Source of the DNA: Nymphaea colorata
Lineage: Eukaryota; Streptophyta; Magnoliopsida; Nymphaeales; Nymphaeaceae
DNA: 64,000 nt
Assembly (NCBI RefSeq): GCF_008831285.2
Contig: NC_045139.1
Coordinates: forward strand, 22,488,412 to 22,552,411
Reading direction: 5' to 3'
The notes under the pieces were generated by a model. The model saw nothing but the letters and a program-made list of their open reading frames with translations, was not told the DNA's origin and ran no database searches. Of the stretch, positions 48,701-60,700 are shown one piece after another (position 1 is the first letter of the stretch; each line of letters starts with the position of its first letter). Both the position numbers and the translations under genes were made by a program.

Positions 48701-51700
48701 AGTAGAGGGGTCATTATCTTCTTCCCATCCTGAGACTGTGACTTTGAATATCAACAAGTCAAAGTATGAGTAGTTCCTAACACATAGATCTATTTAGCCG
48801 TCGGCCTCCATAGCTATGATAGACAATGTTATGTCTGTCAAAACTGCTCCACATGATGCAAGTACTACTTGGATTATTGATTCAGGAGCGTCGAGACACT
48901 TTTGTAGTAGACCATTTATGTTTACCGTGCTACACACATTACTTCAGACACGTCATGCGAGACTTGCAGATGGCTGATGGTCTCCTATTATGGGTTATGG
49001 AGAAATTAAGATTTCTCAGTCTATGACAATTCCTAATGTGTTATATGCCCCTAAGTTTCCCACTAATTTTTTATCAGTTGGATAATTGACTAATGATTTA
49101 CATTGTCATGTTACGTTTGACTATGGTTTATGTTCATTCAGGACTTGCAAACTGGGAAGACAATTGGTGGAGACTATGAGAAAGGGGGCATTTACATCCT
49201 GTCTGATTCTATGGGGATTGCAGCCTCCTCAACTTCTTCATTGTCCTCCTCCTTCCAATGGCATCTCAGACTTGGTCATCCATCTGTCTCCAAGCTCCAT
49301 CACCTACTTCCTCATCTATCAGTACCAAAGTCGTTCCAGTGTGAAGCCTGTCAACTTGGCAAGCACACTCATAGCAGTTGTTCATCAAGTGTTTGTCCAT
49401 CCAGTTGTGGACTATTTGATCTTTCTTCATGTTGATGTGTGGAATCCTAGCAGAGTTGCTAGTAGGTTAAGATTTCGTTATTTCCTTCATTGTTGTACGT
49501 ATCGTACGATACGGGGCAGTATCGTACGATACGTATCGTATCGTTTACAAAATACGATACGATACACCCCCTTTATCGTAAATGGAGGTGTATCGTACCT
49601 GTATCGTACGATACGTGCGATATAAGGTCCCGTATCGTACGATACGGTGCGATACGGCCCGTATCATACGATACGATGCGATTTCTAAAAAGGGGGCTTG
49701 AACCCCATTTTTTTGAGTTTTTTTTATAAAAACTCACCCCTTCTTCATTTCTAATCTATAGATTGTACCGCCTTAGAGGGAAATCATCGACTTCCATTGT
49801 GAAATCAGCGATTTTCATCGTGAAATCATCTATTAAACCATGGATTTGTGCAGGGGTGGCTGATTCCCATTGGGAGGAAAGGGATTTTTTTAAACCATGA
49901 AGATGAAAATGAAAAAGAATGATATTGTTATGAATTTTGATGTCTATGAAGTATGAATGATGAACCATCCGCGTGAACGCGCAAGTTTATAGCATTTAGA
50001 AAAATAATAAGTCTATCATTATCTAAAAGACTAAAACATGTTTTCTATGAAGAATTTATTATTTTTAATTTTTTCTGATTTTTTTATGAATTTTCTGATT
50101 TTTTTATTTTTTCTGATTTATTTTTTTTTTTAAAAAAAAATTACGATACGGTTACGATACGTTACGATACGGCGTATCTTAAAGCCCGACCGATACGGCT
50201 TACGATACGCGTTTTGCAACATTGATTTCCTTGTCATTGTTGATAATTATTCTCGAGTCACATGCATTTTCCTTTCGAAAGAAAGGTCTAAAATCATATG
50301 TACTCTCAAGAACCTTATTGTTGAAATAAAGACGCAGTTTGGTATTCTTGTTAAAAGCATTTGCATTGTTGAAATAAAGACGCAGTTTGGTATTCTTATT
50401 AAAAGCATTCGCATTGATAACGCTCTTGAGTTCAAGGCATCTACCTTAATGATTAGGGTTATGTTTAACCCTTTACATAAAGAGTCCAACAAAACTTTAA
50501 AATTTAGAAAGCTACCTAATACTAAAATTCCAAAATACAAAGAACCTCAAATTCCAAACCAGTACGTTTCCTCAACACTATGAATTTTGCACTGTTGAAA
50601 TAAAGACACAGTTTGGTATTCTTATTAAAAGCATTCGCATTGATAACGCTCTTGAGTTCAAGGCATCTACCTTAATGAAATTTTACTCTAATAATGCCAT
50701 TTCTCCTTGGTTTACTTGTCCTCGTGCCTCCCAGCAAAATGGAGTAGCTGAGCGAAAACATTGCCAACTTTTCAATATGGCGCGTTCCCTAATACTTCAT
50801 ACTCATTTACCTGCATATTTTTTGGGAGATGCCATCCTCACTGCCTGTTATATGACCAACCGTTTACCTTCACCAGTTTCCCATTAAACTTGTGCACCCA
50901 CAAACGACTCTTGTTTCCAATAGCTCTCAAAATATTTGGTTGCACATGTTTTGTTCACAGTGAAATATAATTCTGATTGTGACATTGTTGGCTCCAAATG
51001 GATATTCACAGTGAAATATAATTCTGATGGTTCTATGGAAAGATACAAAGCTCAGTTGGTTGCTAAGGGCTACACGCAGACTTATGGTGTCGATTTCTTT
51101 GAGACTTTTTCTCATGTTGCCCGGTTGGGAACCATTCGTCTTATCATCTCCGTGGTTGTAATGTATCAGCTTGATGTCAAGAATGTCTTTTTGTATGGTA
51201 ATATCGATCAGACTGTCTATATGCAACAACCACCAGGGTTTGAACGACAGGGGAAGTGTGGAAAAGTGTGCAAATTGAAGAAGACTATTTGTGGACTCAA
51301 GGAGAGTCCTCGTGCGTGGTTTCATAAGTTCTCTAAGGTAGTCTCAAAATGTGGCTTTGCGAGATCCCCTCTTGATCATTCTCTATTTATCAAGAAGAAT
51401 TCTAGGGGTATGACCATTCTAGTAGTTTATGTTGATGATATTATCCTGACAAGTGACTCCGATCAAGAAATTTTTGATACAAAGTTGTTTCTTCAAAAAC
51501 ACTTCGTGACGAAATATCTTGGTCAACTATGATATTTCTTGGGAATAGAGGTTGCTCGCAAAAAGGAAGGCATAGTTCTATCGCAATGGAAGTATGCTCT
51601 TGATTTATTGCAGGACACTGAGATGCTATGAGCTAAACCAGCCATCTACCTATGAAGCCATGCATACATCTTCATGATAACCAATCAGCATTAGTGGATT

Positions 51701-54700
51701 CTCGATCATACAGATCTCTTATTACCAAACCAGACATTAACTTTGCAGTGGGGAAGCTAAGTCAATTCATGGAAAGACCAAGGAAAGTTCATTGGGATGC
51801 AGCTTTAATGGTGGTCAAATATTTGAAATTGTCTCCAGGTAAAGGATTTTTGTTCACAAAAGGCATTGGAAGTGGAGGCCTATAGTGATGCTGACTATGT
51901 TGGCTCAGTCGAAGACATGAAGTCTACCATAGGATTCTGTGTATTTGTGGGAGGCAACCGTATATCCTGGAGAAGCAAAAAGCAAGGTGTGGTGTCAAGA
52001 TCTAGTGCTGAAACTGAATACAAAGCTATGACTCAAACTGCCGCTGAAGAGACTTGGCTAAATCCATGCTATCCAGCCAAAGTGTGTTGATTCCTCTTCT
52101 AATGAAGATGTATTGTGACAATCGAGCAGCCACATACATTGCAAACAATCCAGTTTTTCATGAGAGAACTAAATATATTGAAGTGGACTGCCATTACATT
52201 CCAGATCTTGTTCAATGAGGAACCATAGCCACTATTAAATTATTAATGTATCATCTGAAGATCAAACTGCAGATGCCTTCACCAAAGCTCTTCCTATCGG
52301 TGATTTCTCTAGATGTTGTGACAAACTGAGCATGATTAATATGTATGCTCTAGCTTGAAGGGGAGTGTTGAATTAGAAGACTTTAAGTTTCTAGGTGATT
52401 CTTTGCAATATTTAATAGTTAGAAGTTCTCTTTAAACATTCCTATATTTTTTGTTGCTTTTATTTGTAAGTATCTACCTCTATCCTAATCTCTTTATTAT
52501 TGAGATTAGGGTTAGTAAATGATAAGTTATTCTCTCTCTAAGACTGCCGACTATAACAAAAAAATTCATATAAATGTTTTGACCCAAAGAGAAAGAAAAT
52601 CTACTTTTCTAGAGATGCAAAATTCATAGTGTTGAGGAAACGTACTGGTTTGGGATTTGAGGTTCTTTGTATTTTGGAATTTTAGTATTAGGTAGCTTTC
52701 TGAATTTTAAAGTTTTGTTGGACTCTTTATGTAAAGGGTTAAACATAACCCTAATCATTATTTAGTCTAAAGGAAGGCACAGCTGACAGATTCAAGACTG
52801 CTACTTACTCTCTCCTTCTTCCTCACATTCTCTTCTTCTCCTTCCTATCTACCTCTCTAAGTAACATGGTATCAGAGCAACAGACCTAGGACTGTGCCAT
52901 CTAGGGTTTCACGCTGCTTCCCTCATTCCTCATCTCTTCATTCGAGCTCAGGTTACACGTCTAAAGTTTTTGTTGCTTACAAAAGAAACAATCAGATTGT
53001 TTGGTGGAAAGGGGCTAATCACGTTCAACATGTAGAGACATGATTTGCACCCCTATGTTGTTGTGGAAGTCGTGATGTTGCTGAAGAACCAAATCTGATG
53101 TCGTTGACAAGTTGTTGTCGTTCTGATCTGAATGTCACAGTGTATCAGATCTGATTCAGTTGATGCCCGTTGACAAGTTGTTGTTGTCGTTCAGATCTGA
53201 ATGTCGCAGTGTATCAGATCTGACTCAATTGATGCTGTTGAAAAAATTCAGACCAAAGAAATTCTGATCTGCTTGGTCGTGTGGTGCCTGGTTGATTATC
53301 ATAGTTAAAGCATCATCGAAAGTTGAGTGGAGCAGGCAAGTTTGTGTTGAACTCTGGCTGCAATAAATCTGTGCATGTTTGTCTATATTCAGTCTGCCGT
53401 AGGTTTGTGTTGAAATCTGGCTGCAGTAAATCTGTGCATGTTAGTTTATATTCAGTCTGTCGTGGGCTTTTATATTCTCCTATTTTCGAGGTTCTAGCAT
53501 GGCTACCAATAAATCTATACAACATGATAGAATTGAATCTAGAAATCAGCAAACAGAGGCTGGTGTCGATTACAAAGCTTTCTCAAATCCATTTTCTTTT
53601 GGATCTACTATCAAACTTGATGGAGCCAACTATGATGTCAGATCCTTCATGTTGCCAGTCGTTGGACATGTGAAGAAATATATATTAGAAGAAGATAAAC
53701 CAGTTGAAAAGATTGGTAAATACGCACGGTGGGAAGAAGAAAACAACATAATTAGCGCTTGGCTTATGAATAGCACTCAGCCTCACATTGCAACAGGGTT
53801 TTGTTATTATAAGACAGCCAAAGATATGTGGAACTCTCTCCGGCAGACGTACTCTAAAGACAAGAGCATCAGCAAAATTTTACAGGTTCAGCAAGAATTG
53901 TTACAAATGCAGATGCAGCAAAGTGACATGGATTTAACTGAATACTTTACAAAGTTGAAGTTCACTTATGAAAAGATGAACTCCTTAAAACCGCCCTGTA
54001 AGCATTGTCTCAAATCTCACATGGAGCAAATGATTGTTGTTAAATTCCTTGCTGGATTATCTTCTGATTATTCTGCAGCCAAGGCTCAAATGCTTACACG
54101 TTCAGATTTTCCTGATTTTGATGAGGCCTTCAATAGGCTAAACAGATTGGTTGTTACTCTTCCTCCATCCTCAAACAACTCACAGTTATCTGCCCTTGCC
54201 TCATTTGGAGGAGGAAGAAATGGACTATACTCTTTCCATGGTAGAGGAAGAGGTCGGGGTCCCAGAGGACGTGGAAGACTTCAATGCACATATTGTGGTC
54301 GTCTTGGCCACTTAAAGGATAGGTATTGGAACAAAGTGGGTAAACATAACTCATCTACATCTCTCAAAAAATTTGTTATCTGTAAGCAAACTAACTAATG
54401 AATTGTCGAGTTATTTTTGACCCGGGTACTTGTGTTGGGAGGAAGATTGGTGGAGGTCATGAGAGAGATGGAATCTAGTTCTTGGATACATCAGATAAGG
54501 AGGCGTCATTCTTAGTTGATTCATCTTCAAGTGCTTTCCAATGGCATCTCAGATTGGGTCATCCATCCTTCCCTAAACTTCGGCTGCTATGTCCTCAGAT
54601 TTCTTCCACAACTTCTATCGAGTGTGAAGCTTGTCAACTGGGAAAGCATAGTTGTACTTCCTTTTCATCGAGTCAAAGTCAGTCTAGCCGAAATCTATTT

Positions 54701-57700
54701 GATTTAGTTCATGTTGATGTTTGGGGGCCTAGTCAGGTTCCAAGTCGGTTGTCGTTTCGGTTACTATCTGTCCATTGTTGACAATTTCTCTCGTGTCACT
54801 TGAGTTTTTTTAATGAAAGACAGAACTGAAGTTCCTTGTATGTTGAAATCCTTCATATTGGCAATAAAAACTCTATTTAATTCTTGTGTCAAGGTTGTTT
54901 GCACTGACAATACTTTCGAATTCAAATCTACTTCTCTACTTGAATTTTATAAATCCAATGGTATTGTGCCACATTTTACCTACCCTCACACATCTCAACA
55001 AAATGGTGTAGTTGAAAAAAAACATCGGCATTTGTTGGATGTAGCCCGCACGATCATGATTCATTCACATATGCCTTCCAAATTTTGGGGAGATGCAATT
55101 TTGACTGCATGTTACCTAATAAATAGAATGTCATCTTCTTCCATAGACAACAAAATTCCAATTCAAATTCTCTACCTAAACAGAGCTTTGTTCTCTTTAC
55201 CTCCACGTGTATTTGGATGCACATGCTTTGTACATAAACTTGGACCTAATCGAGATAAACTAGCTGCGCAAGCAAGTAAATGTATATTTTTGGGATACTC
55301 TAGAAATCAAAAAATGGTATCGATGCCTAGATCCTATATCTAATCGAGAGTTTGTCAGTGCCGATGTAACCTTTCTCGAGTCTTCTCCATTCTTTCCTAC
55401 AAGTCCTTCATTTCCAAAGTCTGAGATGCCTCCTTCTGTTCCACTTCCAATTCCTTCTATTCCACTTGAGTCCCTTCCTTTGTCATCATCACCCACCTGT
55501 TCCAATCCCTTCATTCCACAATTTAAAGATCCTCCTCTCACATATTCAAGAAGGAATCCATCATCTAATGACCCTGCACCATCTTGCTCTCGAGAGGTAA
55601 GTAGTTCTGAATTACATGACATGTCTGAATGTTCCATTAATGCTTCTCTTCCTGATGAACTACTTATTGCACTACGTGAAGGGATCAGACAATGCACAAT
55701 TCATCCTCTTTCTAAATTTGTTATTACAGCTCATTTGGGAGATCATATGTGCATATTTATTGATGCCTTGTCAGCTACATCCGTTCCTATTTCACATGAA
55801 CAAGCTATTTTGGACTCTAAGTGGTACCAAGCAATGAAGGAGTAAATGGATTCTCTAATATTGTTGTCACACTTGGGATCTTGTTGAACCTCCTTCCGGG
55901 ACAAATAATGTCGGCTCGAAATAGGTATTCACTATTAAGTATAACTCAAATTGTACAGTTGAGCGCTACAAGGCACGCTTGGTAGCAAAAGGGTATACAC
56001 AGACATATGGTATTGACTTTTTTAGAACTTTCTCTCCTGTGGCACGCCTGGGTACTATACGACTCATTATATCTATTACAGTTTATTATGGATGGAACAT
56101 GTACCAACTCGATGTTAAAAATGTCTTTCTCTGTGGGGATTTATCTAAAGTAGTTTATATGCAACAACCACCGGGCTTTGAGAAACAGGGAGAGTGTACC
56201 AAGGTATGTTTGTTAAAGAAGGCTATATATGGTTTGAAAGAGAGTCCCAGAGCATGGTTTCAAAAGTTGTGTGATGTTGTGTCCAAATTTGAGTTTCAGA
56301 GATCGCCTTTAGAATATTCATTGTTCATAAAAAGGATCTCAAAAGGCATGGTTGTTATGGTGATATATGTGGATGACAATATTTTAACTGGTGACAGTGA
56401 ACAAAAAATACAAGACACAAAGAAATATCTCCACAGCATTTTGTTACTAAAGATCTTGGCTCTCTACGTTATTTCTTGGGGATAGAAGTAGCAAGAAGTA
56501 AAGAAGGTCTAGTCCTTTCCCAAAGAAAATATGTTCTTGATTTGTTGGAAAGTGACATGTATGACTAGTACTAAACCGGCATCTATTCCTATGAATTCTC
56601 GCATTCACTTATATGATGATAAATTTAAACCTGTTGATAGCAAATTATATTAGTCTATGATTGGAAAGCTACTATAGTCTATATGTAACCATTACTAGAC
56701 CTCATATATCTTTTGTTGTGGAAAAACTAAGCCAGTTTATGAATAAGCCAAGAAAAGCCCATTGAGATGCAGCTATGCTATTATTGAAATTTCTAAAAGG
56801 TTCCCCTGAAATGGGTTTATTATTTAGAAGTATTTTGATGCAGATTATACAGGCTCAATTGATGACAAAAAGTCCACTATGGGATTCTGTATCTTTGTTG
56901 GTGGTAACTTAGTTTCTTGGAGAAGTAAAAAGAAAGTTGTTGTTGCTCGGTCTATTGCAGAGTCAAAATATCGAGCCATGGCCCAAACTGCCACTAAAAT
57001 TACCTGGGTGAGAGCCATGCTAGAAGGTCTTGGAATTCAGATAGAATTGCCTATAAAAATGCAATGTGATAATAAAGTAGCTACCTATATAGCAAATAAT
57101 CCGGTCTTTCATGAACGGACCAAGCATATTGAAGTTGATTGTCATTACATTAGAGACCTGGTTCAAGCAGGAATTATTTCTACTGAATATGTTGCTTCAG
57201 AAGAACAACCTACAGATATATTTACCAAAGCTCTTCCTATATCCGCTTTCATGAAGTATTGTAGCACGTTGAGCATGATAGACATCTATGCTCCAGCTTG
57301 AGGAGGAGTGTTGAGGAAATGTACTGGTTTGGGATTTGAGGTTTTTTATATTTTGGAATTTTAGTATTAGGTAGCTTTCTGAATTTTAAAGTTTTGTTGG
57401 ACTCTTTATGTAAAGGGTTAAACATAACCCTAATCATTATTTAGTCTAGAGCAGCCGACAGATTCAAGACTGCTACCTACTCTCTCCTTCCTCGCGTTCT
57501 CTTCTTCTCCCTCCTATCTATCTCTCTTAAGTAACAGATAGAAAACCAACCCTATTATTTACATGCTGATATAGATTTCTTCAGCAAGGTGGAGCAGTCC
57601 AGCATACCTCCTCCCGTTAATACACCTCTACCAGCTATAAGTGATAGAGATACATGGGACAATATTAACTCCAACCATGATGATCGACCTACAGAATTTG

Positions 57701-60700
57701 ATAACAGATCAGAGCACACAGCTGATCAAATATTCGGAGAAGAAGTTTAGCAGAGAAGATCAACCAGGATAACCCCCCTGCACGACTAAATGACTGCTGT
57801 ACTTGCCATACATGAATGCAACAGAAAGGTCAATGGATTGCATGCAACTACAGGGAATATCAGAGAGGTACAGGGCCTGCCTATCCAAGCCATATACTGA
57901 AACAGAACCACAAAGCTATGAGGAGGCCAGACATAAAAGTGAACAGTGCAGTGCAATGAGAGAAGAACTATCTGCATTAGAAAAGAACAAAACATGGGAA
58001 CTAGTCAGACTGCCTGAAGGAAAAAAGCCTGTAGGATGCAGGTGGACTTACAGAATAAAATACAATAATAGAGACGAAACAGAGTGCTACAAAGCTAGGC
58101 AAGTAGCAAAGAGATACTCGAATTCAAAGGGTAGACTGTAGCAAAAATGAACTCTATACAAGTTCTACTATCTGTAGCAGTAGCTAAGAGGTGGAAGCTG
58201 CAATGAATGGTCATAAAAAATGTGTTTCTTCATGGAAACTTAGAGAAAGAAATATAGATAGAACTTCCTACAGGTCTTAAAGTACAATCCAAGTATCCAC
58301 TAGTGTGCAAACTGAAAAAGTCATTATATGGGCTGAAACAATCACCTAGGACTTGGCATTCAAAGCTGAGCACAAAACTAGAGGAAGAGGGAATCAAAAG
58401 AAGTGATGCAGATAATTCAATATTTGTGTCAAAAATAGGTGAGGCATAACTATTGTTGCAGTCTGCATGGATGATTTGATAATAACAGGGGACAGTCTAC
58501 ACTTTATTGAAAAAACAAAGAGTGTACTTAAAAAACACTTTGAGGTAAAAGATTTGGGAGCATTACACTCTGAATCGAAATGTGCAAATACTCCTATGGA
58601 ACTAAATCTAAAGTCAAACAATGATGAAGATGATGCAATGACAGACAAAGGCAATCATATATCTCACGGCAACAAGGCCTGATATTACCAACTCAGTAAT
58701 CCTACTAAGTCAGTTCATGCACGACCCAAAGAAATCACATTTGGAGGCCGCAAACAAGGTACTGAGAATCTGAGATACTTAAGGAAAATCCCAGGTAAGT
58801 GAATATTGTTCAGAAGAAGTGATAGTCTGAAGGTATATGGATACGCTGATGCAGTCTAGGTAGGCAATCAAAATCACATGCGTTCAACCTCGAGGTACTG
58901 TTGCTTTGTTGGTGATAACCTGGTGTCATGGAAAAGTAAGAAGCAGGCGGTATTTGCACACTTAAGCACAGAGTCGGAATATAAGTCGATGGCTCTAACT
59001 GTATGTGAGCTTATGTGGATTAAATACTCATTAAACGATATAGGAGTTCAGGTGCAGCTGCCAATGAAGTTATTCTGATACAGCCAAGCTACAATATACA
59101 TTATTAACAACCCTATATTCCACAAGAGAACAAAACACATCGAGGCAGACTGTCATTTTATTAGAGAGAAAATACAAAGCTGGAATCATCCGTACAGAAC
59201 GTGTTACTTGTAGACTGCAGTTGGCAGACGTATTAACAAAAACTGTGAGGAAAGAAGTATTCTACAAGTTAATACACAAGTTAGGTCTCCACGAAATCAG
59301 AGAACCAACATGAGGGGGAGCGTTGAAGGGGCTTACTAGAAGGTTCGTAGAGTGTGTGACAGCTATATTACAGCTGTATTTCTGTTATACAGCTGTTAAG
59401 ATATAACCGTAGTGTATTCGGGTGAACTGCCAAACATATCAATATATTGGAAAGAAATAAAGACATTTTACTTTTTCGCCTCTCAATTTCTCTTTCATTC
59501 TCAATGCTCTTGCCTGAAACCTTCTTCTCTTCAGTGCAGACACTTCTCTCTGCAGAACGATCTCAGACACTCTAAAACAGTACACCTCTCCCTTTTTGTT
59601 CACGCATGACACTCCCTTCTCTCTCTCTCTCTCTCTCTCTCTGCGTGTGTGTGTTTGGGGTGTCCCCTTGTAATCCTCACTATAAGTCGACCAAAGTTGT
59701 CCTTCACCCCTGTTGTCCTTTATAAAGGACGAGTACGTTATCCTTAATGACGACACCATCTCATCATTTGTCATTTAAAAAACAAAAGCTTTATTTTAAT
59801 TAATATAAAATTTTACTCAAGTCAAAGTTTTTTTATAAATGTGGATGAAAAGCTAATTAACAGCTAATTGATCGTATAATAGATTTTAAATAACATAAAT
59901 ACATACATATACATACACACATACACACATACCCAAGCCATCCAACACATACTGCAAGACATGCCCCACCTTTGAGATCAGAACACTGAAATAGAAACAT
60001 ATATGCAACATTTGCAGATGATATAAGAAAAAAGACAAAAACTCAGTTTTACATTACACATGCTTTACAACTTTTAAGCCCACAGTGCCAAGTTGTCAAC
60101 TATCAGTTCCATAAAGTACCTAAACGCTCTGTTTATGAGCACTTCTAGTGCCGATAAAGTGAAAATAACAAACAAAAATTCTTCACCTCAGTTTCTCACT
60201 GAAGATAATCAGAGTAATTAAAATCTGAATATGCTTAAGAATGTGATTTTCTTTCAATGGAAACGAAGATGGCAGCTTAAACAAGTTTGCTTGAAACTAC
60301 AGGTACTATACTATTTTCAGTTCAACAGGAGCCTTGGAGAACTTGACATTAATGACTTAAACTTCATTTTGAGGACATTCAGAAAGCGTCAAATTTAGAT
60401 GTGGATATTCACATGGCAGACAATAATCCCATGGTTCAGATTTATAGCAAGCTTACTTAAATAAACACCCTGGCCAAGTAATTCATCAGCTTTCTTTGCC
60501 TGACTATAGGCTAGCTCTTCAGTATATGAGACCACAGCTTCCAGAACAGGACCATACCTAGCAAAAATGTAGACCAAGATAGGGAAAGAGATAGTTGAGT
60601 TGGTGATTTAGTAGAACCAAATTGTCAAAGTCCATGGAGGATGGAAAAAAAATGAATGTTTCCTCAGAAAGTTAGGAGACATATGAAGTTAAAAAATAAC

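Larger units (their letters stand above)
47799..52359 (+). pseudogene. Copia K gag-pol, broken
   Basis: Gag starts [10 protein letters not shown] at 47799. The knuckle [14 protein letters not shown] (near 48550) has one Cys replaced by Tyr. Protease is a shifted WIIDSGAS near 48870. GAG-pre-integrase is near 49130-49435 (WHLRLGHPS). Integrase is interrupted by hAT-2 and by duplicated sequence before [11 protein letters not shown]. Reverse transcriptase lies in 50936-51532 ([20 protein letters not shown]), and RNase H in 51866-52359. Numerous stops and frameshifts. It is a relative of D and L. Confidence 0.88.
46696..52558 (+). mobile_element. Copia K, decayed, inserted in J integrase
   Basis: LTRs are 46696-46896 (201 bp) and 52366-52558 (193 bp), diverged by substitutions and small indels. 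The PBS TGGTATCAGAGCC is at 46897. Flanks GAAAG (46691-46695) and AAAAA (52559-52563) are a poor but plausible target duplication. It carries hAT-2 (49488-50224) and an inverted copy of the L/J junction (50447-50592). Confidence 0.9.
52631..57536 (+). mobile_element. Copia L, decayed, inserted in J
   Basis: LTRs are 52631-52866 (236 bp) and 57309-57536 (228 bp), moderately diverged. Flanks CATAG (52626-52630) and GATAG (57537-57541) differ by one base. The PBS TGGTATCAGAGC is at 52867. It is a relative of K and D. Confidence 0.92.
24868..59579 (+). mobile_element. Copia J, old element broken open by later insertions
   Basis: The left LTR is 24868-24945, 35294-35445 and 35830-35845. The right LTR is 59324-59579. 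Both start TGAAGGGG and share TTGGAAAG, CTCAATGCTCTTGC and CTCAGACACTC. The PBS TGATATCAGAGCC follows at 35846. Gag, protease, integrase, reverse transcriptase and RNase H fragments appear in order between the inserted elements F(+E), hAT-1, G, H, K and L. No target duplication was found, in keeping with age. Confidence 0.85.
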
